The notes under the pieces are model-generated. The model made no database searches. It was given only the letters and a program-made list of their open reading frames with translations, and was not told the DNA's origin. A stretch of 64,000 bases of DNA from Nodularia sp. NIES-3585 (GTDB taxonomy: Bacteria > Cyanobacteriota > Cyanobacteriia > Cyanobacteriales > Nostocaceae): the NCBI RefSeq assembly GCF_002218065.1, contig NZ_BDUB01000001.1, forward strand, positions 4,373,118 through 4,437,117, in the 5' to 3' direction. Positions 29,287 through 36,212 of the stretch are shown here, in pieces; within the stretch, counting starts at the first letter, position 1, and every line of letters starts with the position of its first letter. A program made the translations under genes and the position numbers.

Positions 29287-29865
29287 TTATTCAAGTTTAA
29301 TATCGATTTCATTCCATAAGCGTTCTAACTGACGCTGCCAAGCTGTTAATACTTGTTCTCTGGCTTCTGAGGTTTGGTTGATTTCACCTAACAATCCTTC
29401 TGCATAAAAACGGTCTAGATTTTGCATGGTAGCTGCGAGAGATTGTCCTTGCTGTTTTGCTGTTTGGATAATTTGCCTGATGCGACTTTCAATCAGACGA
29501 TTGAAGACGTTATCTAAACCAGCTTCGTATAAAGATACCAGTCGAGCGATCGCACTAGTAAAATCTGCGCTGACCAAAGTCTCACTATTGTGTTGATACA
29601 CTGCCCAAACTACACCATCAAACAAAGCATAGCGGACTTCTTGCGTGTCATCAAAGTTGGCTTCTAAAAACTGTGCTAAAAACGGTTGGGCTTCTTGGAT
29701 TGGTAAAATGGGCAGTAGAATTCGTAACCAAGTATTATCTTCCGAAAGCAGTACCAATAGCCGAAAACTAGCGGTGTCTACTTGCCACGATCCAGGGGCG
29801 ATCGCTTTAACTTCTGCTGGATCAAATAATTTTCCTAGTGTAGCCGCAATTTCTTCTGGTATCAT
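29287..29865 (-). CDS. Conserved hypothetical protein
   Basis: A 192-residue protein of unknown family. The first 110 residues alternate strands and helices (EVKAIAPGSWQVDTASFRLLV, RILLPILPIQEAQPFLAQFL), resembling a YbjN/CesT-like chaperone fold by eye only. The rest is helical. Good start codon and normal codon use for this genome. Probably in an operon with the DUF2358 gene. Confidence 0.65.
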   Translation of the reverse strand: MIPEEIAATLGKLFDPAEVKAIAPGSWQVDTASFRLLVLLSEDNTWLRILLPILPIQEAQPFLAQFLEANFDDTQEVRYALFDGVVWAVYQHNSETLVSADFTSAIARLVSLYEAGLDNVFNRLIESRIRQIIQTAKQQGQSLAATMQNLDRFYAEGLLGEINQTSEAREQVLTAWQRQLERLWNEIDIKLE

Positions 29866-30229
29866 CGTTTATTTTGTGTATTTAGTCTCTAGGGTAACGC
29901 TTTGGGGTTTTTTACGGGTAGCACGCCTTTCTTACAGAACTCTCTGCAATCAGCGCAGGTCTGCTGTAGGCTTTACGGCGATAATCGCACATCTGATATC
30001 CCAGAAACTGACAAATTAAGAAATACCCAATCATTTTAGACAAGTATAACCAGAATAATCTTGCCATTAAATCAAGACAAAAAATCTGAGATTATGTCTA
30101 TTTTATTATCTACTTGCACTTGATTTCTAGAAAATTTACAACTAAAACTAGCAGTAACAGTTCAGCAAACATAGCTTAATTGTTTACCAAGTTAATCAAC
30201 GCAAAACATATAATTGAGGAGCTAATAAT
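29866..30229. other. Intergenic region upstream of GG peptide
   Basis: 364 bp without a supported gene. The right 200 bp are very AT-rich and should carry the promoter of the 85-residue peptide gene, which has a strong GAGGAG site 8 bp before its ATG. Confidence 0.35.
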
Positions 30230-30487
30230 ATGGCAAGTATCAATCTTTCCGAACTAAATGCTACTGGTTCTGAATTGTTTCAAGATTCTGAAAGCTTTCT
30301 CAATGAATTAAGAGATGTAGATTTTATTTCTGGTGGAGATAGTTCTGCTCATAGTGAATCTGGCGCTGCGCCCTACAATCCTGTTAGCGATCTTTCAACA
30401 CTTACTAAGCTGGCTGAGGCATTTGTGGCCACCTATGCAATTGGTCATATTACCGTGCTAGCTAAGTCATTCAGTTATGGATACTAA
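30230..30487 (+). CDS. Double-glycine leader precursor peptide
   Basis: An 85-residue peptide with a leader (SELFQDSESFLNELRDVD then FISGG) ending in double glycine near residue 36, like bacteriocin leaders recognised by C39 peptidases. The predicted 49-residue core starts DSSAHSESG, contains LTKLAEAFVATYAIGHI and ends in SFSYGY; it has no Cys. The ribosome-binding site GAGGAG is strong. No maturation gene lies beside it. It is followed by a hairpin terminator into which the 17.4-kb element has inserted. Exporter could be the C39 transporter 22 kb away. Confidence 0.75.
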   Translation: MASINLSELNATGSELFQDSESFLNELRDVDFISGGDSSAHSESGAAPYNPVSDLSTLTKLAEAFVATYAIGHITVLAKSFSYGY

Positions 30488-30544
30488 TGGCTTGTAAAAA
30501 GTTCAGGTCAGCATAGCAATTCTAAATAATTCCTGAACAACCAG

Positions 30545-30573
30545 ATTCCCGACTTCTTTATGAAATCGGGAAT
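30545..30573. terminator. Hairpin terminator of GG peptide gene, split by element insertion
   Basis: Arms ATTCCCGA (30545-30552) and TCGGGAAT (30566-30573) with an inner stem broken by one mismatch and a TTTAT loop. The right half of this hairpin is the attL core. The copy at attR (47976-47996) carries only the loop and right arm, so the hairpin would also be intact in the empty site. Confidence 0.7.
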
Positions 30574-30574
30574 T
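30554..30574. repeat. attL core, 21-bp direct repeat
   Basis: Identical over 21 bp to 47976-47996; begins TTCTTTATGAAA and ends GGGAATT. It overlaps the loop and right arm of a host hairpin terminator. Neighbouring bases differ between the two copies, which sets the limits of the repeat. Confidence 0.88.
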
Positions 30575-30605
30575 CAACACTAAACAGGTATCCACAGGCG
30601 TTTTA

Positions 30606-30623
30606 TGAGTAGTATTTGAGAAG
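30606..30623. promoter_or_regulatory. Integrase arm-type sites, left end
   Basis: TGAGTAG at 30606 and TGAGAAG at 30617, spaced 11 bp, 32 bp inside the core. The same heptamer occurs five times inside the right end with the same spacing. They are proposed binding sites for the integrase N-terminal domain. Confidence 0.65.
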
Positions 30624-30628
30624 CAAAA

Positions 30629-31807
30629 TTAAAAATCAGGGCATTCAGCATCAACAACATTTGGGTGGCAGTAGTATTTGATTACCGTCGCCACATCGTC
30701 CCCAATCCAAAGCGCCACTTTTTCTACGGTCACCCCAGAGGCGATCGCCCAAGTAGCAAACGTGTGTCTTGTTGCATAAGGTCTGAGATAGTAAGGAATT
30801 TTTTTAGCTAAGACTAATTGCTTAACAACGCCTAATTTGTGGCATCGCTGTCCTTGAATAACAGATGTGGATTGATTCCATACATCGCTTAAAGTATCCC
30901 CGTTTATTTGTCTACCAGACTTACTTCGGAACACCAATTCGGTCGGATGACTAATAACTGGTCTAATATCCAAAAGTAGATTTTGGAGCCTTGAATTTTT
31001 ACCAGCCGGGAAAATTCTCCGCTTGCCATTCTTGGTTCCCTTGAGAATGCCGCCAAAGTTTTTAGACTTGGTTATTGATATTCGGGAACAATCTTGGCTG
31101 ATATCACCCCAGGTCAGCGCGAATGCTTCCCCAGGTCTACAGCCAGTGAAGAATAAAAATTTAATTAGTGGGGCGTAGTGAGAATGGCGGTCATGATGCT
31201 CAAAGGCATTAATGATGGTGTCCCTCTGTTCAAGGGTAAATGCGAGGTAAGATTCGTTATCAGTTGACTTCCGCTTTGGGCGTTGCATCTGCAATTTATC
31301 GAAAGGGTTGACTGAGACAAGCCCCGAAACCTTTGCCCAATCACAACACTGATTTAGCCTTGCTAGCAGATGCCATGCCATGAACTGAGTAGTATTTTTC
31401 GTCAGCCAGTCCCTAATATCCCCTGCATGGCTTAAATCCTGTGTTGGGAAGCGTTTGATATATCTGGCTACAGATGCGTAACTATTCCTGATTGTGGTTT
31501 GTTCTAGCTGGGTAGATTGAAATTCTGTGAACAGTTCCCATAGTTCATTAATGGGTTTGGTGCTGGTTACTGGGCGACTTGGCGCTAAATTACGGGAACC
31601 AAATTTATATCTTTCCAGCGTGGGGTCAAACTGTCCTAAACCAATATCGGTTTCAATGGCATCTCGGCGCGACTGAACGATAATTCTGTTCTTTTTGGTG
31701 TCGGTCAGCCCAGTGCTGAGGTAAAACTGTGAAGAAAATCCGCAAACTCGAAAGCGTAGTGAAAGCTTCTTAGTTCGCGGATCTACATTTATCCATTTGT
31801 CAGACAT
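30629..31807 (-). CDS. Tyrosine recombinase (integrase) of the element
   Basis: A 392-residue phage-type integrase. The N-terminal 90 residues would bind arm sites and residues about 95-190 form the core-binding domain. The catalytic domain has Arg in FTGCRPGEAFALTW, Lys in KGTKNGKRRIF, the second Arg in YATRHTFATW (R347), and the Tyr nucleophile in VIKYYCHP (about residue 378 or 379). The usual His of HxxR is Tyr and the third-position His/Trp region reads LWIGDDV, which some cyanobacterial integrases share. It is the last gene of a leftward operon, two bases after the zinc-ribbon gene stop, and ends 55 bp from attL. Confidence 0.93.
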   Translation of the reverse strand: MSDKWINVDPRTKKLSLRFRVCGFSSQFYLSTGLTDTKKNRIIVQSRRDAIETDIGLGQFDPTLERYKFGSRNLAPSRPVTSTKPINELWELFTEFQSTQLEQTTIRNSYASVARYIKRFPTQDLSHAGDIRDWLTKNTTQFMAWHLLARLNQCCDWAKVSGLVSVNPFDKLQMQRPKRKSTDNESYLAFTLEQRDTIINAFEHHDRHSHYAPLIKFLFFTGCRPGEAFALTWGDISQDCSRISITKSKNFGGILKGTKNGKRRIFPAGKNSRLQNLLLDIRPVISHPTELVFRSKSGRQINGDTLSDVWNQSTSVIQGQRCHKLGVVKQLVLAKKIPYYLRPYATRHTFATWAIASGVTVEKVALWIGDDVATVIKYYCHPNVVDAECPDF

Positions 31808-31809
31808 TA

Positions 31810-32037
31810 TTAATCCCAGTCATAATGAATGGTTGTTATAGCCCCACACTGACTACACGCACTATGTTCACTATCTGTCTCCCAGTCTGAATCACAGGTG
31901 TGAGCATCAAGTTGTTCTCTGTAATAGTCGTCGTCCCAAACGCTTGAGCAATCCTCACACTTGTAAAACTTCATTACTTCGTCACAGTAAGTATTAGTTG
32001 ACGAACAAGAAGGGCATCTCCGCCGAGAATTACTCAT
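31810..32037 (-). CDS. Small double zinc-ribbon protein
   Basis: A 75-residue protein with cysteine pairs RRCPSCSS and KCEDCSS and a further C and CSQCG set near the C-terminus (ACSQCGAITTIHYDWD). The spacing suggests one or two zinc ribbons. Its start overlaps the upstream gene by 8 bp and its stop is two bases from the integrase ATG, so translation is likely coupled. It may assist excision as a directionality factor or act as a nucleic-acid binder; no evidence decides. Confidence 0.7.
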   Translation of the reverse strand: MSNSRRRCPSCSSTNTYCDEVMKFYKCEDCSSVWDDDYYREQLDAHTCDSDWETDSEHSACSQCGAITTIHYDWD

Positions 32038-32506
32038 CCTCTTCCTCCAAATCCCAAGGCCACATCAACCAACTGTCATGTTCAAAGCCGTCTGGCTCCA
32101 AGTGATACCTTCCCTCTTTAACCCAATGGGGCTGGGCTGATATGGGGACAGGGGGACAAAAGGATTCTCTAGCGGCTGGGAGTGGATTGTAGCCATGAAT
32201 AGGGTAGTCCCAGGGTTGTTCAAAGGTTATTTCCCAATCCAGTAATAAACTGTGAATTACTACTAACCCCCCATCTGGATGAACTTTGTAAGGCAATGTC
32301 ACATCCCACCAATAACCAGAATTAAACATCGCAATCCGAAGTTTATCTATGTCCTCGTTTTCCTTTTCTTGTTGAATAATTGCCCATTCTTGATTAATAC
32401 AGTTTTCTTGATAGGGTAAGGCGAAAACTAAAAGTAAATTGTGTTCGTGCATAGGAAATCGCCACGCAACTAAAACATCTTCTACAAAATATTGTTCATC
32501 AACCAT
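32030..32506 (-). CDS. Hypothetical protein in integrase operon
   Basis: A 158-residue acidic, Trp-rich protein that I do not recognise. It ends WLMWPWDLEEEDE. Central parts (LLVFALPYQENCINQEW, VVIHSLLLDWEITFEQPWDY) are consistent with a small alpha/beta fold. Overlaps both the ASCH gene and the zinc-ribbon gene by 8 bp. Probably an accessory gene of the element. Confidence 0.65.
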   Translation of the reverse strand: MVDEQYFVEDVLVAWRFPMHEHNLLLVFALPYQENCINQEWAIIQQEKENEDIDKLRIAMFNSGYWWDVTLPYKVHPDGGLVVIHSLLLDWEITFEQPWDYPIHGYNPLPAARESFCPPVPISAQPHWVKEGRYHLEPDGFEHDSWLMWPWDLEEEDE

Positions 32507-32903
32507 TGAAATTCACCTCGAATAATCCTTGTCTTCCAATTACCTCAAATGGCTTAATAGGTCGAATGTTGTCGAACATCCAAGCGTATCGCCCCACTTC
32601 CCAAAGTCCAAGACTTATTTCTAATGAGGTTTGTTTACTAATCAATTCATTGGTCATCAGTAAACAGTTTTTGAGGTTGACTACGGCTACTGCCATGCCA
32701 AAAGGAAAATCATTGTAGGTCAATTTTGGATTGATTGGCTTAACAACTTCATAGAAGTAAGTTTCTTGTGAACTGTTATCTCTTCTGGCAGAACAAATCA
32801 ATAAATCGCCTTTATATCTCGTACTCCAATGCCGAGTTTCTACTTGCTTCATTCCTAGTGGGATTAAACTAGCCCACGGTTGCCATAAACTGATTGCTTT
32901 CAT
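32499..32903 (-). CDS. ASCH-domain protein
   Basis: About 134 residues from the ATG at 32903 (MKAISLWQPWASL); AGGA lies upstream. The motif SLWQPWASLIPLGMKQVETR is diagnostic of ASCH domains, a PUA-like fold that binds RNA or modified nucleotides; some relatives are amidohydrolases of N4-acetylcytidine. The GDLLICSARR strand also fits. ASCH proteins are frequent in phages and mobile elements. Substrate unknown. It heads a tightly overlapping gene set that ends with the integrase. Confidence 0.85.
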   Translation of the reverse strand: MKAISLWQPWASLIPLGMKQVETRHWSTRYKGDLLICSARRDNSSQETYFYEVVKPINPKLTYNDFPFGMAVAVVNLKNCLLMTNELISKQTSLEISLGLWEVGRYAWMFDNIRPIKPFEVIGRQGLFEVNFNG

Positions 32904-32980
32904 ATCTCTGCTATTCCTAATAAAGTATATCTGCAATACTAGATAGTTAATGCAGATATACTGGATGTATTACCAGTGGT

Positions 32981-33184
32981 CTATGCTGAGGTTTTAACCT
33001 GAGTTTCACAACAAACTTTATAGCCTACCCCACGGGTTAAACGGTTGAGGCTTTGCGCGTGCATTTCTGCTTGGGGACGAGTGCTAAATCTACAAACTAC
33101 TCGATATAAATGAACGGGATGGTCTGAGTAAACTAGCCAGGGTAAAACATTATCTGAATAAACTAACCAAGGTGATTCATTCAT
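32981..33184 (-). CDS. Small hypothetical protein with repeated PWLVYSD
   Basis: A 67-residue protein. The heptapeptide PWLVYSD occurs twice near the N-terminus (residues about 5-11 and 15-21), followed by VHLYRVVCRFSTRPQAEMHA and a segment ending CCETQVKTSA. The second part resembles a small ferredoxin-like or SPOR-like strand-helix unit. It is likely real, as it lies in line with the leftward genes, 77 bp before the ASCH start. Confidence 0.5.
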   Translation of the reverse strand: MNESPWLVYSDNVLPWLVYSDHPVHLYRVVCRFSTRPQAEMHAQSLNRLTRGVGYKVCCETQVKTSA

Positions 33185-33422
33185 CTGCCACTACCTCTAA
33201 AAGTAAGTTCCATTTTGACTATTCAGTGAAGGCTAATAACGAACTTTTAAGCAATTGTCTAGACTTTTCGCCCAGACTTTTAACGAAATGATTTTACCGA
33301 CGCGCTGCTTTTGATAGTAGAGATTAGCTAATCTTTTACTTTTAATCTTCATCGCAATTTAGCTTTGGTGAAAGGAAGATGTAAAGCCAATCTGACCAGC
33401 AAACTTCAGCCCAACCAAAGGG

Positions 33423-35397
33423 GGGAGCAACGCGATTTTGTGAGTTTGGACAAAAAACAAGCGATCGCGAAGCGCTCGGTAGGAATCGCTAAAAACCAGA
33501 TTCAGTAAATTAAAAAAATTAGTTACACTAACACTAGTGTTTATACTGTCAAAGGTTTGATTTTTATGACCAGAGATAAATAGGACTCGTTTTTTGGGCA
33601 AAAAAAAAGGTAGGATTCCCGAATAGTAAAGGTTTTGATATCTGACATCAAAACAGGGAGTGCCTACACCGAATGAAAAATAGTATATATTCTAGCTTCG
33701 ATTTAAACAAATCTTTAGAACAGTTTCAAGAAAAAGTTACGAAACTTTTAGAATTAACGAATATATCAGAATGGGATGGACGCGTTTTCAAGGAACGAGA
33801 GGAAAAAATTAGAGAATCTGCATTAGTTTTAGCAGGAGAATGCACAGCTTTGTTACTGCATAAGCTGTCCAAATCTGAAGAGTTTTTGGATAAAGCAATG
33901 CAGGAGACACAAGGATGGTGGCATCCTAACACGCAAAAACATGGTTGTAAAAAGCGCCAAATATTAACAATTGGTAACGTAGAAGTAAATTTAAAATTAC
34001 CTTATGTAGTTGAACGTCCAACTCAACCAAAGAAAAATCAAAAAATCTTAAATGAAGGATTTTGCCCATTCTTAAGATATTTAGGAATGTCCGAGGGTTT
34101 AACCCCTGGTGTTTTCTCGAAGATTGCCCAATATGGTGCAATTGCTGGCTCTTTTGAAGCAGCGCGTACAACGCTAATAGATTGGGGCATAAATATCAGC
34201 CTAAAACGCATAGAACGGCTCACATATTACTTTGGTAAGATTGGCATAAATTTACGTCAATCGAAAATAAACGGTTTAGAGGTTGGCAATTTACCGACAA
34301 CTAATATTCTTAAAGACCAGCGTGTTGTCATCGCCGTAGACGGCGGTCGTACCCGAATTCGGATCAATAATAAAGGTAGACGTAAGCTTAAGACTAACCG
34401 TGTAGGCTATACAGGAGAATGGGTTGAGCCTAAATTATTAACTATTTATGTGGTGAATGAGCAAGGTGAAAAAGTTAAGAATGGCGAGATTCCTATTACT
34501 AACGATGGGACTTACTCAGGATTTGAAGGATTTTTACAAATCTTAGAGATGTACTTGGTTAATTTAGGGATTAGTCAGGCAAAACAGGTTTTATTAATTG
34601 CGGATGGTGCAGAATGGATATGGATACATATCCCTCCGTTATTAAAAAAATTAACCTGCCCAAATCAAACTTATCAGTTATTAGATTTTTATCACGCGGC
34701 ATCACATTTACAAGACTTCGCTGATGCTGCATTTAGCACAAAAGATGAACGCCAACAATGGTTTAAGAAGGCGCGAAAAACTTTAAAGAAAGGTCAAGCA
34801 TTAGGTTTAATGAGAAACATGAATGAATTTATTCCTGGGGCGACCGGGGAACGTCTGAAAATTTTAGTCCGAGAGCGAAATTATATTTTAAAAGCTTACC
34901 GACGGAGACTTTTAAAATATAACGAAGTTGCATCTCAAAAGCTCCCTCTTGGCAGTGGCGCGATTGAAAGTTTAATTCGTCAAGTTGTTAATTTACGCAT
35001 GAAAGGTAACAGTAAGTTTTGGCTTAAAGATCATGCCGAAATCATGTTACATCTTCGATGTCAATGGATAGCTAAAACTTGGGATAATTTTTGTGATTCT
35101 ATATTTAATTCCTTTATTAAACCTATAACTGTTTGAACATTTTATACAGTAATCTCAAATTCACCAAAATAATTGTCATAATAAATACTAAATATAAGCG
35201 ATTGAGCGCCAACATTTTTTAAACCAATCACTCTATCTCTTTACCAATAACCTTTTGACATTCATTGAAAGGATTTTTTGTGCTGCCTACTACTTGCCTT
35301 TTAGGTATTAAAAATACTAAGTGCTTAAATTTATTTATTAGCGATGCCTTCGGCGAGCGCAGCTATCGCACCAACCTCACAAAATCGCGTTGCTCCC
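33423..35397. mobile_element. ISKra4-type insertion sequence
   Basis: Perfect 22-bp inverted ends at 33423-33444 and 35376-35397, beginning GGGAGCAACGCG and ending in GCTCCC. Flanking 9-bp direct repeats ACCAAAGGG sit at 33414-33422 and 35398-35406. Length is 1975 bp. GGG ends and a 9-bp duplication are as known for the ISKra4 group. One transposase gene fills most of it. The exact repeats suggest recent insertion into the larger element. Confidence 0.93.
33673..35136 (+). CDS. ISKra4-family DDE transposase
   Basis: A 487-residue transposase. Catalytic-type motifs are VVIAVDGGRTRIRI, VLLIADGAEWIWIHIPP, LLDFYHAASHLQDFAD and LPLGSGAIESLIRQ with VVNLRMKGNSKFW. The order matches DDE transposases of the ISKra4 group. 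No stop or frameshift, so it may be active. It runs opposite to the leftward operon of the element and splits a small gene there. Confidence 0.9.
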   Translation: MKNSIYSSFDLNKSLEQFQEKVTKLLELTNISEWDGRVFKEREEKIRESALVLAGECTALLLHKLSKSEEFLDKAMQETQGWWHPNTQKHGCKKRQILTIGNVEVNLKLPYVVERPTQPKKNQKILNEGFCPFLRYLGMSEGLTPGVFSKIAQYGAIAGSFEAARTTLIDWGINISLKRIERLTYYFGKIGINLRQSKINGLEVGNLPTTNILKDQRVVIAVDGGRTRIRINNKGRRKLKTNRVGYTGEWVEPKLLTIYVVNEQGEKVKNGEIPITNDGTYSGFEGFLQILEMYLVNLGISQAKQVLLIADGAEWIWIHIPPLLKKLTCPNQTYQLLDFYHAASHLQDFADAAFSTKDERQQWFKKARKTLKKGQALGLMRNMNEFIPGATGERLKILVRERNYILKAYRRRLLKYNEVASQKLPLGSGAIESLIRQVVNLRMKGNSKFWLKDHAEIMLHLRCQWIAKTWDNFCDSIFNSFIKPITV

Positions 35398-35531
35398 ACC
35401 AAAGGGAAACATTTTGGTTTGCGCCCCAAGGAAATTTAATTCCATCTGCCCAAATTCCAGACAAAGGCATCCAGTATGACTGATTTCTAATTTAAATTTC
35501 ATCGCTTTCAAGATATGGGTGAATATCGTTG
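35137..35531. other. Right end of IS and flank
   Basis: The part up to 35397 is untranslated right end of the ISKra4-type element. From 35398 onward is target-gene sequence, described as the interrupted 58-codon gene. Confidence 0.6.
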
Positions 35532-35699
35532 TTAGTTGCATTCTTCTGTTATATCGGCGTTAACTCCTAGTTTTGAGTTGTACACAAATAGCCCTATTAT
35601 TAGAGCCAAAACTAAATCAGCCTCAACCTTTGTGCAGCCGGAAATATTATGTATTTCCTGCATTGCTTCATTGATTTTCAGTTGTAATAATTCGGTCAT
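35532..35699 (-). CDS. Small hypothetical protein of the element
   Basis: About 55 residues from the ATG at 35699 (MTELLQLKINEAMQEIHN), which follows the 47-codon gene by 8 bp. An upstream TTG at 35744 would give 70 residues but overlaps that gene. The middle (VEADLVLALIIGLFVYN) is a short hydrophobic helix. No family recognised. Part of the leftward operon. Confidence 0.5.
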   Translation of the reverse strand: MTELLQLKINEAMQEIHNISGCTKVEADLVLALIIGLFVYNSKLGVNADITEECN

Positions 35700-35707
35700 C
35701 TTCAAAT

Positions 35708-35851
35708 TCAATTTCCAATGCGGATTCGCAACCATGTACTCCAATGGATCAGAATCACACCAAAGGGGTGAGATTCGTCACGCCACGCGTAAAATTCAAG
35801 TTCCCATAAGGCTAGTGATATCTCCCCGTTCGCCGTGACTTTTAGTTCCAT
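35708..35851 (-). CDS. Very small hypothetical protein (47 residues)
   Basis: The frame from ATG 35851 encodes MELKVTANGEISLALWELEF and continues to SHPFGVILIHWSTWLRIRIGN. It is a minor candidate, but it lies in line with the next small gene and resembles the interrupted 58-residue protein in start (M-[EK]-[LF]-K), an HPFG/FPFG block and a W-S-x-W-L block. Ribosome-binding site is weak. It may be the first gene of the leftward operon. Confidence 0.35.
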   Translation of the reverse strand: MELKVTANGEISLALWELEFYAWRDESHPFGVILIHWSTWLRIRIGN

Positions 35852-35880
35852 TATTTTTTCGAGTTGATGTGAGGCTGGCT

Positions 35881-35921
35881 GCAACTTAGCTGCAACTTAG
35901 CTGCAACTTAGCTGCAACTTA
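35881..35921. repeat. 11-bp tandem repeat, 3.7 copies
   Basis: Three exact copies of GCAACTTAGCT followed by GCAACTTA, head to tail. One helical turn per unit would place a bound protein on one face of DNA. It could be an iteron or an operator array of the leftward operon. Confidence 0.75.
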
Positions 35922-35936
35922 TTTGTTGGGTACGCT

Positions 35937-36053
35937 GGTAGGTCTTTGATATTTACCTCAGTGGCTGGGAGGCTACCGTCTCTCCCCGGTTTGCGTAATA
36001 TTAGCCGTCCTTGCTTGCGAATCATCTGGCAGGTCTTTGGTCAGGAGGCTGCC
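35937..36053. ncRNA. Two related hairpins with covarying stems
   Basis: Copy 1 pairs GGTAG (35937-35941) with CTACC (35973-35977); copy 2 pairs GGCAG (36028-36032) with CTGCC (36049-36053). Both stems are followed by GTCTTTG after the left arm and by a TCTCTCC-type tail after the right arm. The T-A to C-G change on both arms keeps pairing. The loops differ in length. It may be a structured leader or DNA site; expression is not known. Confidence 0.4.
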
Positions 36054-36109
36054 ATCTCTCCAATGTTGGATTTTTCGCAAAATTCATAGATGAGTTTGTT
36101 ACAAATGAT

Positions 36110-36138
36110 TTGCATACCCACTACGATAATGCTATCTT
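36110..36138 (+). promoter_or_regulatory. Predicted promoter of the RHH regulator
   Basis: TTGCAT (36110-36115), 17-bp spacer, TATCTT (36133-36138). It overlaps the first GCATACCC half-site, so a bound protein would block it. Confidence 0.5.
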
Positions 36139-36196
36139 AGGCATACCCACAACAAATGTCAACTGTTTTGGGTATGCAAATTGTATTGGGGTATGT
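36112..36196. promoter_or_regulatory. Operator-like array of GCATACCC half-sites
   Basis: GCATACCC occurs at 36112-36119 and 36141-36148, and its reverse GGGTATGC at 36170-36177, with a related GGGTATGT at 36189-36196. The first three are spaced 29 bp. Arrays of inverted short sites fit a ribbon-helix-helix protein, and the next gene encodes one. Confidence 0.65.
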
Positions 36197-36212
36197 AGAA
36201 TAAGGAATTATT

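Larger units (their letters stand above)
33342..35502 (-). pseudogene. 58-codon gene interrupted by the IS
   Basis: Joining 35502-35398 to 33413-33342 (minus strand), with one copy of the 9-bp target kept, restores an ATG-started frame of 58 codons with no internal stop. It starts MKFKLEISHTGCL, passes the join at MFPFGWAEVCWSDW and ends KLNCDED. The insertion point is in frame only when a single target copy is counted, which supports both the IS limits and the gene. It belongs to the leftward operon of the element and resembles the 47-residue protein at 35708-35851. Confidence 0.65.
35852..36212. other. Divergent control region of the element
   Basis: 361 bp between the leftward operon and the regulator. 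It contains, in order, an 11-bp tandem repeat, two related hairpins with compensating base changes, and four GCATACCC half-sites around a promoter. Each is listed separately. The open frame at 36011-36262 crosses these elements and is rejected. Confidence 0.6.

Noticed and set aside
30554-30574. Integration into a tRNA gene
   Set aside because: No tRNA-like fold or sequence is present at either att site; the target is a hairpin terminator.
33359-33601. An 80-codon leftward frame near the IS left end
   Set aside because: It crosses the IS boundary at 33423 and uses the tail of the interrupted 58-codon gene; it is a chance fusion.
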